Part shown: one piece after another, positions 16,072 to 24,731 of the stretch
Layout of the letters: each line of letters begins with the position of its first letter
How positions within the stretch are numbered: position 1 is the first letter of the stretch
Assembly: GCA_963714125.1 (NCBI GenBank)
Contig: OY970234.1
Location: forward strand, 3,534,001 to 3,598,000
Origin: CAWCAW01 sp963714125
GTDB taxonomy: Bacteria > Actinomycetota > Acidimicrobiia > Acidimicrobiales > UBA8190
DNA: 64,000 nt
Reading direction: 5' to 3'
The notes under the pieces: model-generated
The model's input: only the letters and a program-made list of their open reading frames with translations
What the model was told of the DNA's origin: nothing
Databases searched by the model: none
Program-made: the position numbers and the translations under genes

Positions 16072-17188
16072 TTACCGACTCCTCCCAAAGATCGCTGCAG
16101 CCTAAGAGATGACCGATTCAGGCCGAACTCAAGGAGTCCAAGCACTCCGAGTAAGAACCAAGGTCCTACCCCATCTTATAGGGAATCGGCGCGTCGTCAC
16201 CCCATAGCAAGGGCTCTTGACGTCTTCCGGAGCACAATGAGGGCCTGAACCGCCTACATTCTGGGCAGCTCCGGTTGATGCCACTCAATTGACGTTCCAC
16301 TTTTTGAGAATCCATGACGGACTGAGCGATGAGTGCTGAAGACCGTCGGCGAACGGTCGCTCTGAGCACGACCGACAGGATGAGCGGTCAGCCACCTGGA
16401 TATGTCGGCCATGCGCGGGCGGGCGCAATGTGCTCGAAACGGTTGTCCGGCAGGGGGCCCACCCAACGAGTATTTAGGGCGTATACCCCATCCCGGAAAC
16501 AGCCCGTGCCGGGAGTCAGCTGCCCGACGGAGCCACTCAGTGCGGCCGATGGCTCACTTTTGCCCCATAGACGCACGCCAAATATGTCATGTGACGTGTA
16601 TGAGGTAGAGAGGTTTCGTTAGAACGAAACGCCGCAGGCTGTCCCTCTTGTCATAAAACCAGCAGCCGCGCCAGCGAGATCGCCGTCCGCTGCGGTGGGA
16701 GCGGACTCCTGTCTCAAGGCGGCTATTTGAGCGCTGATGCCTGGGGAGGTCCTTCTCTCGTCCGATCGTGCTCCGATGGCATTGTACGGATGGGGTGAGG
16801 GAACCGGTTGCAGATTGCTGCCGTGGGCTCGGATCGAGGCAGGCCGGTCCATAGGCGCCCCACTGTGATTCGAAGAAGCGACACCGACGTGGTGATCAGG
16901 GATCACATAAGCAATCGGACAAGGGCTTACCCCATCATTCTTTAGGCCGTGCCCACTCGAAGACGTGTCCAATGTTGTCGACACGTGTTGGAGAGAATCA
17001 TCCACCGCTGAGTGCTCGTCCCATCAACGCACGAGTCACACGACGGAATGAACGATTGCAATGACAATTCCGCCCACGACTGGAGCCGTGATGAAGACCT
17101 ATTCGGGCAACTCGATTTTTCGAGGCTGGCGTTTACAGCGGTATGTGCGGCCGGCTCTCCGGATCCGTTGTGTCGCGGATGAGTCAGA
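16072..17188. other. Long divergent intergenic region with a repeated nonamer
   Basis: This 1.1-kb gap separates the LuxR-type gene from the HPt/REC/HEAT/glycosyltransferase operon. Several frames of 60-130 codons cross it (for example 16619-17005 minus), but none shows a family motif or good start context. The nonamer TACCCCATC occurs three times, listed separately. A gap this long suggests complex promoter control or an unrecognised transcript. Confidence 0.5.
16167..16936 (+). promoter_or_regulatory. Three copies of TACCCCATC, candidate operator
   Basis: TACCCCATC occurs at 16167-16175, 16484-16492 and 16928-16936, all on the plus strand. A one-mismatch inverted copy (GATGGGGTG) occurs at about 16790-16798. 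The spacing is irregular. A nonamer found three times in 1.1 kb is unlikely by chance for a given word, but I selected it after looking. It is a candidate binding site for the adjacent LuxR-type protein. Confidence 0.3.
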
Positions 17189-19201
17189 ATGACCATTACT
17201 CCCTTGGAAGAAGCGGCCCTCAATTCGGAGCTTGCCCTCCTATGGCAACGTCACCGGCAGACCAACTTGGACCGCATCTCGCTCCTCGAAATGACTGCGG
17301 CCAACGTGCTTCGCTCAATGGTGGACGCCACTGCCGTAGCCGAAGGCGTCAGCACCGCACACAAATTGGCCGGATCACTCGGGACCTTCGGATTCGACGC
17401 CGGCAGCCGCGCCGCACTTGAAGCTGAGTCACTGCTTCGAGAGAAAATCATCGACGGGCGTCTTCTGGCTGAAGCGGTGACGGCTCTTCGATCCTCAGTA
17501 GAGGAAGTCCGTGATGCCTCCGGACCCGATTTCAGCCCAGTGCCATCCAGTGTCCCGACCACTGTTTCAGCCATCAAAATCGTATCGTGCGACACGGACC
17601 TCGTTTCTCGACTTGCCGTAGAGGCAACCGCGATTGGCCTTGTTGCCTCTTCGACGACCACGTTGCCCGTAGCCAGTGCTCTTAGTTCCGGCATGCCCGG
17701 CGCGATCGTTGTCGACGCCACCGGCCCGTGGACCCGCTCATCAATGTTGAAATCGATCGCCGGACTGACCAGCAAGGGTGCGGTTATTGTCCTGACTGAC
17801 AACAGTGTCTTCGAGGATCGTGTTGAGCTTGCGAAGGCGGGTGTGGCAGGAGTGATCCCGCGATCACAGGGAGCTCGCCAGACGATCTCGTTTGTAGCAG
17901 AAGTGATAGATGGCCGGAAGACCAAACAGTCGACGGCGCTTGGGTTAAATATCACAGGGGGATTGCTTAAGTCCTTCCGTGAAGCGATAACGGGGCTGGA
18001 TTGCTCTCTAGAGATCCTCGACGATCCCGCCGCGTTCTGGATGGCGCTCGAAGACCGAGGCGCTGATGTTGTGATCGTTGGATTCGAAGGCCAGCTGAGC
18101 GGACCGGACCTGTGCCGCGTGATCCGAACACGAGCACGTTGGCACCGACTCCCGATACTTGTGGTCGGAGAGGACGACCTAGCCCATCTAGAGGATGCGA
18201 TGCGCGCTGGGGCAGACGATTACCTGAGCTCAAACGCTCTGCCACGAGAGCTCGGTATTCGGCTGCGCTCACATTTGGAGCGTGGCCACTTGGACCACGC
18301 TCGGCGAGACATCGATCCATTCACGGGAACGGAGAACCGGGCCTCAGCCGAACATTCGTTCGACCGACTCCTGAGTCTCGCGGCTCGGCGGGGCCATCCG
18401 CTTGGCATCGCACTACTCACAATCGACAACTTTGACCAAATCCGAGAGACTGAAGGCAACGCATTGGGCGACCTGGTGCTGCGCCGCCTTGGAAGTCGAC
18501 TACAAACCAGCCTCCGAGGCGAGGACATCGTCGGGCGATGGACCCATGATGGATTTGCGGTTGGACTCTGCGGGACTGCGAGCAAGCTGGCTATTGAGCG
18601 CATCACCGAGATTGCTGAAATCTTTGCCGACGAAATCTTCTTTACGACCTCCGGTGCACTGGCGCAGTACACGGTAAGTGCAGGCGTTGCATCTACACCG
18701 GCAGATGGCACCCGCCTGTCCACGCTGGTACAGCACTGTGAAGCGGCGTTGCGGCGAGCCAAGACGGGGAAGAACCGTGTCGTAGTGGCGGGCGAACGCC
18801 CTGCAGCTGATGCCCCCAACGTTGTCGATGTCGTGCTCGTGGAAGACGACGACACCGTTGCAGACGTCATCGAGCACGCTCTGGGCCTGCGTCAATACTC
18901 GTTCGTCCGGTTCGCCGATGGTGCAGAAGCGGCACGAGAGTTGGGCGGCGGGCATGTCAAGGGGAGGGTTGTCCTGCTCGACGTAGGACTTCCGAGCCTG
19001 GACGGATTCGGGGTGCTCCAGACGCTTCGCGGCCAAAGTGTTCTGGACGACACCCGCGTCATCATGCTCACGGCTCGCTCGAGTGAGCCCGAAATGCTGC
19101 GTGCGCTTGGGCTCGGAGCCACAGAACACATCACCAAGCCTTTCAGCGTCCCGGTCCTGCTAGGCCGTCTCGGCCAGACGCTTGTTCCGTCCGCGTCATG
19201 A
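17189..19201 (+). CDS. Multi-domain phosphorelay protein: HPt, two atypical receivers, degenerate GGDEF, receiver
   Basis: A 670-residue cytosolic protein. Residues 5-110 form an HPt helical bundle with the His in STAHKLAGSLGTFGFD (His about 58). Residues 130-240 are receiver-like but lack a clear phospho-Asp (AIVVDATGPW has a shifted Asp). Residues 250-370 form a second receiver-like fold (ADVVIVGFEGQLSGPDLCR) without the Asp. Residues 380-530 form a GGDEF domain whose signature reads RWTHDGFAVGL, so it is probably catalytically dead. The C-terminal receiver is canonical: VVLVEDDD, VLLDVGLPSLDGFG (Asp about 598) and HITKPF. Its TGA overlaps the ATG of the next gene, so the three-gene operon is translationally coupled. 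Confidence 0.85.
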   Translation: MTITPLEEAALNSELALLWQRHRQTNLDRISLLEMTAANVLRSMVDATAVAEGVSTAHKLAGSLGTFGFDAGSRAALEAESLLREKIIDGRLLAEAVTALRSSVEEVRDASGPDFSPVPSSVPTTVSAIKIVSCDTDLVSRLAVEATAIGLVASSTTTLPVASALSSGMPGAIVVDATGPWTRSSMLKSIAGLTSKGAVIVLTDNSVFEDRVELAKAGVAGVIPRSQGARQTISFVAEVIDGRKTKQSTALGLNITGGLLKSFREAITGLDCSLEILDDPAAFWMALEDRGADVVIVGFEGQLSGPDLCRVIRTRARWHRLPILVVGEDDLAHLEDAMRAGADDYLSSNALPRELGIRLRSHLERGHLDHARRDIDPFTGTENRASAEHSFDRLLSLAARRGHPLGIALLTIDNFDQIRETEGNALGDLVLRRLGSRLQTSLRGEDIVGRWTHDGFAVGLCGTASKLAIERITEIAEIFADEIFFTTSGALAQYTVSAGVASTPADGTRLSTLVQHCEAALRRAKTGKNRVVVAGERPAADAPNVVDVVLVEDDDTVADVIEHALGLRQYSFVRFADGAEAARELGGGHVKGRVVLLDVGLPSLDGFGVLQTLRGQSVLDDTRVIMLTARSSEPEMLRALGLGATEHITKPFSVPVLLGRLGQTLVPSAS

Positions 19202-20250
19202 GTGCGGTCGAGCTGGTGACACTGTTGCTCATCGTCATTGGCACTGCCATTGCCATCGTTCTCGGCACTGTGGTGACAAGTGGGATCGTTCAAGCGAGGC
19301 GCACCCATCCCGAAGCCCTTCTGCGAGACGCCCGCCAAGCGATCATCGCCGCGCTCTCGGGTGACTCGTCCAGAGCAGCCGATGCCTTTGGCACTTTGAA
19401 TCGATTCTCAAAGCAGTGCATTGTGAGCGTCCTGCTCGAGCTGGCACCTTCGGTGACTGGGGAGTCGCGCTCGGTCCTGATCAGCTTGGGAGAGAGCCTT
19501 GGCGTACTCCAACGGGCCCGGGCGGGACTGCGAAGCCACCGCTGGGCTATGCGTCTGTACTCAGCCCGAATTCTCACGGCATTTGGGGTGGAGTCAGATG
19601 CAGTCTGTTCCCTGCTGTCCGACCGATCACCTGAGGTGCGGGCCCAAGCGGCCTCATGGTCGGTGGTGAAGCCAGGCCCGGCGACGGTGGGCGGCCTGAT
19701 CGCCCTTCTCGATGATGACGACGGCCTCTGTCGCTTTGCGGCACAAGACGCCATGATCCGCATCGGCCTCCCCGGTGTCGAAGCGCTCATCAGCGCGCTG
19801 GCAATGGCCAGTGAGGAAGTCACGGCCCGGATCTTGACGATCGCAGCCGCAATGGGGGATGAGCGGTTTTACCCAATCGGCATCGCCTTCACTCACGACC
19901 CCACTCCTTCGACGCGGGCACTGGCCGCAGCGGTGCTCGGACGTATCGGCAATCCAAGTGCGGGTCCAATGCTGATTGCACTCCTTGACGACGAATCCGA
20001 TGTCGTCGTGGTCGCAGTCGCCGCTGCGCTGGCGACGCTGTCGTACTGGCCCGGAGCGGCCCGGGTCGAGCGACTGCTGAGCCATCCGTCATGGGACTTG
20101 CGAAAGCAGGCTGCCCTGACGTTGTTGGCTTTCGGCGCCCCGGGAACGATCCTGTTGTCGGCCACCGCGCCCGGCTCCGGCCCAGCCGCCGAGATGGCGC
20201 TTCAAGCCCTTGAGCTCCGCTCGCTTTCGATCAAGGAGGAAGCCGCGTGA
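19198..20250 (+). CDS. Membrane-anchored HEAT-repeat protein
   Basis: A 350-residue protein with an N-terminal transmembrane helix (ELVTLLLIVIGTAIAIVLGT), followed by a charged linker and about six HEAT-like helical repeats, for example RAQAASWSVVKPGPATVGGL, CRFAAQDAMIRIGLPGVEAL, RALAAAVLGRIGNPSAGPML and RKQAALTLLAFGAPG. HEAT solenoids usually act as protein-interaction scaffolds. It sits between the phosphorelay protein and the glycosyltransferase and overlaps both by 4 bp, so it probably links the regulator to the synthase at the membrane. Role is inferred from the operon; the HEAT fold call is fairly safe. Confidence 0.8.
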   Translation: MSAVELVTLLLIVIGTAIAIVLGTVVTSGIVQARRTHPEALLRDARQAIIAALSGDSSRAADAFGTLNRFSKQCIVSVLLELAPSVTGESRSVLISLGESLGVLQRARAGLRSHRWAMRLYSARILTAFGVESDAVCSLLSDRSPEVRAQAASWSVVKPGPATVGGLIALLDDDDGLCRFAAQDAMIRIGLPGVEALISALAMASEEVTARILTIAAAMGDERFYPIGIAFTHDPTPSTRALAAAVLGRIGNPSAGPMLIALLDDESDVVVVAVAAALATLSYWPGAARVERLLSHPSWDLRKQAALTLLAFGAPGTILLSATAPGSGPAAEMALQALELRSLSIKEEAA

Positions 20251-21698
20251 AACACTTCTACGTCACATTCATGTCACCGATCAACCACGTCGTGCTGGCG
20301 TACTTCATCGCTCTGGGCGCCTTCTATCTCGTCTTGTACGTCTCAGCCGCGGTGGAAATGCGCAAGTACCTGCACCAGGTTCGGGCAGAACGCTACCGAG
20401 AGATTCTCTCGTCTGAAATCGCACCCACCATCTCGATGCTGGTGCCGGCCCATGATGAGGAGTCCACGATCATCCAGAGCGTCCGGGCCCTTTTGACCTT
20501 GGCCTACCCTCAGCTCGAGATCGTGGTGGTCGACGACGGATCGAAAGACGAGACGCTGTCGATCATGAAGTCGACGTTTGAACTCGCACCCATCAGCCCG
20601 ATCTATGACACGCGCATTCCCACCAAGTTGGTGCAGGCGATCTACCGTTCGAACCGGTATCCAAACCTGGTTGTTGTCTCAAAGGAGAACGGGGGCAAAG
20701 CCGACTCCCTCAACGCTGCGCTCAACATTTCCCGGGGAGAGCTCGTATGCGCCATCGACGCTGACACCATCATCGACCCCGACGGACTGCGGCGGCTGGT
20801 GAGGCCCTTCATCCGCTCCGAGGACGTGGTCGCGGCAGGAGCGACGATCCGGGTTGCCAATGGGTGCACGGTGACCCATGGCCGCCTCGCCTCAGAACGC
20901 GGCCCGCACCGGGCCCTGGCGGGTATCCAGGCCGTCGAGTACCTGCGGGCGTTTCTCTTCGGCCGCCCGGGCTGGAATCGGCTCGGTGGGAACCTCCTGA
21001 TCTCGGGCGCCTTTGGGTTGTTTCGCCGCCAGGCCCTGCTCGACATCGACGGATACGTAAAGACCGTGGGTGAGGACATGGAGCTCGTGGTGCGCCTGAG
21101 GCGGCGCGCCTATGAGACCGGCCAGCCCGGTCGGGTCGAGTTCGTGCCTGACCCAGTTGCGTGGACTGAGACACCGACGTCGTTCAAACAACTCAGCCGG
21201 CAGCGAGAGCGGTGGCAACGAGGCTTCTCTGACACCCTGTGGCGCCATCGCCGAGTCCTCATGAATCCTCGCTACGGCGTTCTCGGGATGATCGTATTTC
21301 CCGCCTTCCTCCTGTTCGAATGGTTGGCGCCGATCGTCGAAGCCGCCGGCTTGGTCCTCGTGCCGGTCGGATTGGTGCTGGGCGAAGTGACGAGAACCTT
21401 TGCAATCCTGTTCTTCTCCCTTGCCTGTGGAGTGGGCATCTTGCTCTCGATGCTCGCCTTGTTGCTAGAGGAGGTCTCCTTTCGCCGCTACGGCCGGGTT
21501 CGTGACCGGGCACTCCTTGTGGTGTGGGCTGTTATCGAGAACTTCGGCTACCGGCAGCTCACCGTCTGGTGGCGGCTCCGTGGCGTTGTCAGCTACATCC
21601 GGGGCAAGAAATCTTGGGGCGCCGTGGAGCGAAACGGATTCAAGACCACCAATGAGGAGGAGATCCCCATGGGTGCCGCCTCGGCGGCAGCAGCGTAG
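20247..21698 (+). CDS. Processive family 2 glycosyltransferase (membrane polysaccharide synthase)
   Basis: A 483-residue GT2 enzyme of the PgaC/BcsA/hyaluronan-synthase class. An N-terminal membrane span (VLAYFIALGAFYLVLYVSA) precedes the GT-A domain: SMLVPAHDEEST, VVVDDGSKDET (first Asp pair near 95), KENGGKADSLNAAL, CAIDADTII (DxD near 170), VGEDMELVVRL (catalytic Asp) and SRQRERWQRG (QxxRW near 317). Three or four C-terminal spans follow, enough to form a translocation channel. There is no PilZ domain, so c-di-GMP control, if any, must act through another protein. It is the last gene of the operon with the phosphorelay and HEAT proteins. The sugar substrate is unknown. Confidence 0.9.
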   Translation: MKHFYVTFMSPINHVVLAYFIALGAFYLVLYVSAAVEMRKYLHQVRAERYREILSSEIAPTISMLVPAHDEESTIIQSVRALLTLAYPQLEIVVVDDGSKDETLSIMKSTFELAPISPIYDTRIPTKLVQAIYRSNRYPNLVVVSKENGGKADSLNAALNISRGELVCAIDADTIIDPDGLRRLVRPFIRSEDVVAAGATIRVANGCTVTHGRLASERGPHRALAGIQAVEYLRAFLFGRPGWNRLGGNLLISGAFGLFRRQALLDIDGYVKTVGEDMELVVRLRRRAYETGQPGRVEFVPDPVAWTETPTSFKQLSRQRERWQRGFSDTLWRHRRVLMNPRYGVLGMIVFPAFLLFEWLAPIVEAAGLVLVPVGLVLGEVTRTFAILFFSLACGVGILLSMLALLLEEVSFRRYGRVRDRALLVVWAVIENFGYRQLTVWWRLRGVVSYIRGKKSWGAVERNGFKTTNEEEIPMGAASAAAA

Positions 21699-22133
21699 GC
21701 ATCGTTGCTCTCTCGAGCTTCGGATCGTCCACCCAAATCCTGAACGTGAGGCTCTCCGTTCGGAAATTAGAGAACACTTGGACGTCATGTCAGGCGGTAA
21801 AGCAGCACCTTTGTTCGAGCGGACAAGCACGCAAGTTTGTGGCCCACAAGCTGAAGGCGCGAGCGCAATCCTCGGCTTGCTTGCATTGACTACTGTTGCG
21901 AGCAATAGAGACGCAGCGCTTCAATCTGCGCCTCGGCGCATCGACGTTGCCTATGGTGCTCCAAGGCTCTTCCTTAGCTACATCGAGCAATTTGGGATTC
22001 ATTTAGCACTTGGAGCTGAGGGTGATCCAGCATGTCAACGGACAGGCTCGCGAAGAACGGTAGCCGCACGACACGGACTCTTCAGCCGCGCCCGGAAATG
22101 ACAAGAGCTCCGGTTTGCTTCGTGCCACCACTC
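21699..22133. other. Gap between glycosyltransferase and IS element
   Basis: A frame continuing from 21502 stays open to 22101 and reads HPNPEREALRSEIREHLDVM and later PRRIDVAYGAPRLFLSYIEQ. It has a protein-like composition, but no start codon context and no family I recognise. It may be the remnant of a gene cut by earlier rearrangement. Without the IS, this gap joins the one at 23777-24731. Confidence 0.35.
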
Positions 22134-22141
22134 AGTTCGGG
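22134..22141. repeat. IS target-site duplication, left
   Basis: AGTTCGGG directly precedes the left inverted repeat and is repeated exactly at 23769-23776, directly after the right inverted repeat. Eight bases is the usual target duplication for the IS256 family. Confidence 0.85.
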
Positions 22142-22245
22142 GTTGACGTCCCTCCGAGTGGTGTAGAAGCCGGGTCCCCCAACTGAAGGGGCCACCGGGT
22201 GATCTTCGGTGTGTAAGTCCAATCACCCACCGAAGGAGACACCCG

Positions 22246-23484
22246 ATGACCCTTTACCAGTCTGACGTGCTGGAGCTACTGGACGTGATCCGCTCCGGCG
22301 GCGACATCGATGCCATCCGCAAGGGTGCCGAGCTCGTTTACCAGGCACTCATCGAGGCCGAGGCGGCCGAGCACATTGGTGCCGCTGTCTACGAGCGCAC
22401 CGAGACCCGCACCACGCAGCGAAACGGCCACCGTCACCGGACCTTGGCGACCAAGGCGGGCGATCTCGAGCTCAAGATCCCAAAGCTACGCACCGGGACG
22501 TTCTTCCCGTCTCTGCTCGAGCGCCGGCGTCGCATCGACCGGGCCCTGTTCGGCGTGGTCATGGAGGCCTATGTCCACGGTGTCTCGACCCGCAAAGTCG
22601 ACGACCTTGTGGTGGCCCTGGGCGTCGACACCGGCATCTCGAAGTCCGAGGTGAGCCGCATCTGTGGTGAGCTCGACGAGGAGCTGGCGGCGTTTCGAGA
22701 CCGCCGCCTCGACCACGTCGAGTTCCCCTACGTGTTTCTCGATGCCACCTACCTCAAAGGTCGAGTGGCGCATCAGGTGGTATCGCGGGCCGTGGTGGTG
22801 GCCACCGGCGTCACCACCGACGGCGGGCGTGAGGTGCTCGGCTGTGCCGTGGGTGACTCCGAAGACGCGGCGTTTTGGACCGAGTTCCTGCGATCATTGC
22901 GGGCCCGGGGCTTGGCCGGCGTGCGCCTGGTGATTTCAGACCAGCACCTGGGCCTCAAAGCAGCCGTCGAGGCGGTCATGGTCGGTTCAGCGTGGCAACG
23001 GTGTCGGGTCCATTTCATGAGAAACGTCCTGGCCCGGGTGTCTCGTTCGAACACCCACATGGTCATCGCCGCCATCCAAACGATCTTCGCCCAGCCCGAT
23101 GCCCACGCCGTGCGCGACCAGTTCGACCGGATCGCCTCGACCCTGCGGGGCCAGTTCCCAGATGTGGCGGTCATGCTCGACGCCGCCAAGGAGGACCTCC
23201 TGGCCTTCTCGGCGTTCCCCGAGTCGCACTGGCGCAAGGTGTGGTCTACCAACCCCTTGGAACGGGTTCATCGCGAGATCAAGCGGCGCACCGATGTGGT
23301 GGGGGTATTCCCCAATGACGCCGCGGTCACCCGGCTGGTGACGGCGGTGGTGGTGGAGACCCACGACGAGTGGCAGGTGGCCGAACGGCGCTATCTGTCG
23401 GAGACCTCGATGGCCCAGCTCCGCAGACTCGAATCCGTGGCCGTCGTGGCCCCACCACGAACGCGCAAACGCCTGGCCAGCTGA
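22246..23484 (+). CDS. IS256-family transposase
   Basis: A 412-residue DDE transposase of the mutator/IS256 group, closest in style to IS1081-type enzymes. Visible features are the N-terminal region with TTQRNGHRHRTLATKAGDLE, the first Asp in FLDATYLKGRV, the second in LVISDQHLGLKAAVEAVM, CRVHFMRN, and the Glu in STNPLERVHREIKRRTDVVG. All catalytic positions are present. The ATG at 22246 follows an AAGGAG ribosome binding site. An imperfect inverted repeat (about 22197-22247) lies just upstream of the start and may fold at the mRNA 5' end. Confidence 0.95.
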   Translation: MTLYQSDVLELLDVIRSGGDIDAIRKGAELVYQALIEAEAAEHIGAAVYERTETRTTQRNGHRHRTLATKAGDLELKIPKLRTGTFFPSLLERRRRIDRALFGVVMEAYVHGVSTRKVDDLVVALGVDTGISKSEVSRICGELDEELAAFRDRRLDHVEFPYVFLDATYLKGRVAHQVVSRAVVVATGVTTDGGREVLGCAVGDSEDAAFWTEFLRSLRARGLAGVRLVISDQHLGLKAAVEAVMVGSAWQRCRVHFMRNVLARVSRSNTHMVIAAIQTIFAQPDAHAVRDQFDRIASTLRGQFPDVAVMLDAAKEDLLAFSAFPESHWRKVWSTNPLERVHREIKRRTDVVGVFPNDAAVTRLVTAVVVETHDEWQVAERRYLSETSMAQLRRLESVAVVAPPRTRKRLAS

Positions 23485-23499
23485 GCCATCCTGGAGGCC

Positions 23500-23712
23500 G
23501 TGAAGGCCTCCTTCAACGACCACGTCATCACCATCCGGCCGGTGCACACCGAGTCCGGTCGCGTCGCAGCGCCGGGAACCCACGGCTTCATCCTGCGCGT
23601 CCTCACCGACCCCGATGAGCGCTACGTGGCTGAGCTCTATCTGGACGTAGCGCCTGACGATGGCGCCACGGAACTCACCGTTTTGCTCCCACTCGACTTC
23701 GACGTCGTGTAG
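23500..23712 (+). CDS. Small passenger frame inside the IS, unknown function
   Basis: A 70-residue frame between the transposase stop and the right inverted repeat. It reads like a folded protein (HVITIRPVHTESGRVAAPG, HGFILRVLTDPDERYVAELY, TELTVLLPLDF) with alternating hydrophobic strands. The GTG at 23500 is only 15 bp after the transposase stop, and GGAGG is too close to it to be a good ribosome binding site, so it may depend on translational coupling. IS256 elements normally carry only a transposase. It may be a captured gene piece or a real accessory protein. Confidence 0.4.
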   Translation: MKASFNDHVITIRPVHTESGRVAAPGTHGFILRVLTDPDERYVAELYLDVAPDDGATELTVLLPLDFDVV

Positions 23713-23768
23713 GCGGCATACTCCCAGGAGCCGGAGATCACTTCTCCACCATTCGGCGGGACGTCATC

Positions 23769-23776
23769 AGTTCGGG
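23769..23776. repeat. IS target-site duplication, right
   Basis: AGTTCGGG directly follows the right inverted repeat end at 23768 and matches the left copy at 22134-22141 exactly. Confidence 0.85.
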
Positions 23777-24731
23777 CGTTTAAGACCTAGGCCTCAACGT
23801 TTGCTCTTGGTCTGCATGAGCGGCATGATTGCCACATCACCTAGGGCCCGAAGCGAGCAGCACGAGAGTTGTTGGGGACGTACTCCGAGCCTCTCGGCGG
23901 ATTTTTCTTCTTTTCGTGGTCAAGCGCACATCGTTGCCCAGGTGGCGCGGGGTGGAGTCCAGGGCCTCCACTGCCGTCCTCATTTCGTACCCGGTGGGAT
24001 GCCGGGAATGTGATCTGAACCATTCGTGCAGCAAGTTTGTATCCGTGGATGTCCAGATCGCCGCTCGTCCTTCTTCGATTCCAGGACAACAACGCGCTAC
24101 GTCCGGGCCAACATAGGGCCACCGAAGCAACAAGCACCGACTCACCCACCGAGATAACCCAGCCTGCGTCGATTTTCGGGCGAATGAAGGTCCCCTGTCC
24201 GGACTTCATGGCAGGACTCGGTACCTGCCCTGACACGTTGTCCAATATCTCCGGCGAAACAAGGTGCCCCTTCGCTTGCAACCAAAGCTCGGAATCATCG
24301 GGAATCGCAAAGCCGCGGAGGCATACGAAAAACGAGCCCTCCCTGGCCACGATCGCGAACCATCTCGAAACCAGCCCTGAGACACTGAGACGAGGCTCTG
24401 TTGGGCGCTGGCATCCCGATCCGACCTCGGCGCATATACAAACCCGTTCCGTGACTCCAGATTTCCAAGTGCGACGGGCCGACAACGGTCAGAGCGGCCC
24501 TGTATGGCCGATGGGACCCTGTGCAGTATACGGCCCTATCGGACCCGTTATGAGCCCACTCACCGAAGGGTCCTGAGCGCTCAAGCGGCACCTCTTGCCC
24601 GGACCAGATGGATACAGGTTGAGGGTGAACCCTTAGGTTCCCATAGGGCCCCCCACCTCTTGGGCGGCTCTCATTCCGTCGAAGGGTGATGGAACAAAGA
24701 ATTCAAGAGAGTAGATGGGGAGAAAGCATCT
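23777..24731. other. Long gene-free region before the HAMP-kinase operon
   Basis: Frames on both strands (for example 23841-24485 minus, 214 codons) lack motifs and plausible starts. Near 24495-24550 the sequence repeats a GGCCCT...CGG..ACCC theme twice, and GGACCC pairs with GGGTCC at about 24541-24573. These may be regulatory. GGGGAG before the ATG at 24732 is a good ribosome binding site. About 950 bp is long for a simple promoter. Confidence 0.45.

Larger units (their letters stand above)
22142..23768 (+). mobile_element. Complete IS256-family insertion sequence
   Basis: The element is 1,627 bp. Its ends are a 28-bp imperfect inverted repeat (22142-22169 against 23741-23768, 24 of 28 positions matching; the shared core includes GACGTCCC and TGGTG). 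It is flanked by an exact 8-bp direct repeat AGTTCGGG. Inside are an intact mutator-type transposase and a second small frame downstream. An intact target duplication and open transposase imply a recent insertion between the glycosyltransferase operon and the HAMP-kinase operon. Confidence 0.9.

Noticed and set aside
16619..17005. 128-codon minus-strand frame in the long divergent gap
   Set aside because: No start context, no motif, mixed composition; several equally long frames cross the same DNA.
23841..24485. 214-codon minus-strand frame upstream of the HAMP kinase
   Set aside because: No recognisable fold or ribosome binding site, and plus-strand frames of similar length overlap it; judged a chance open frame.
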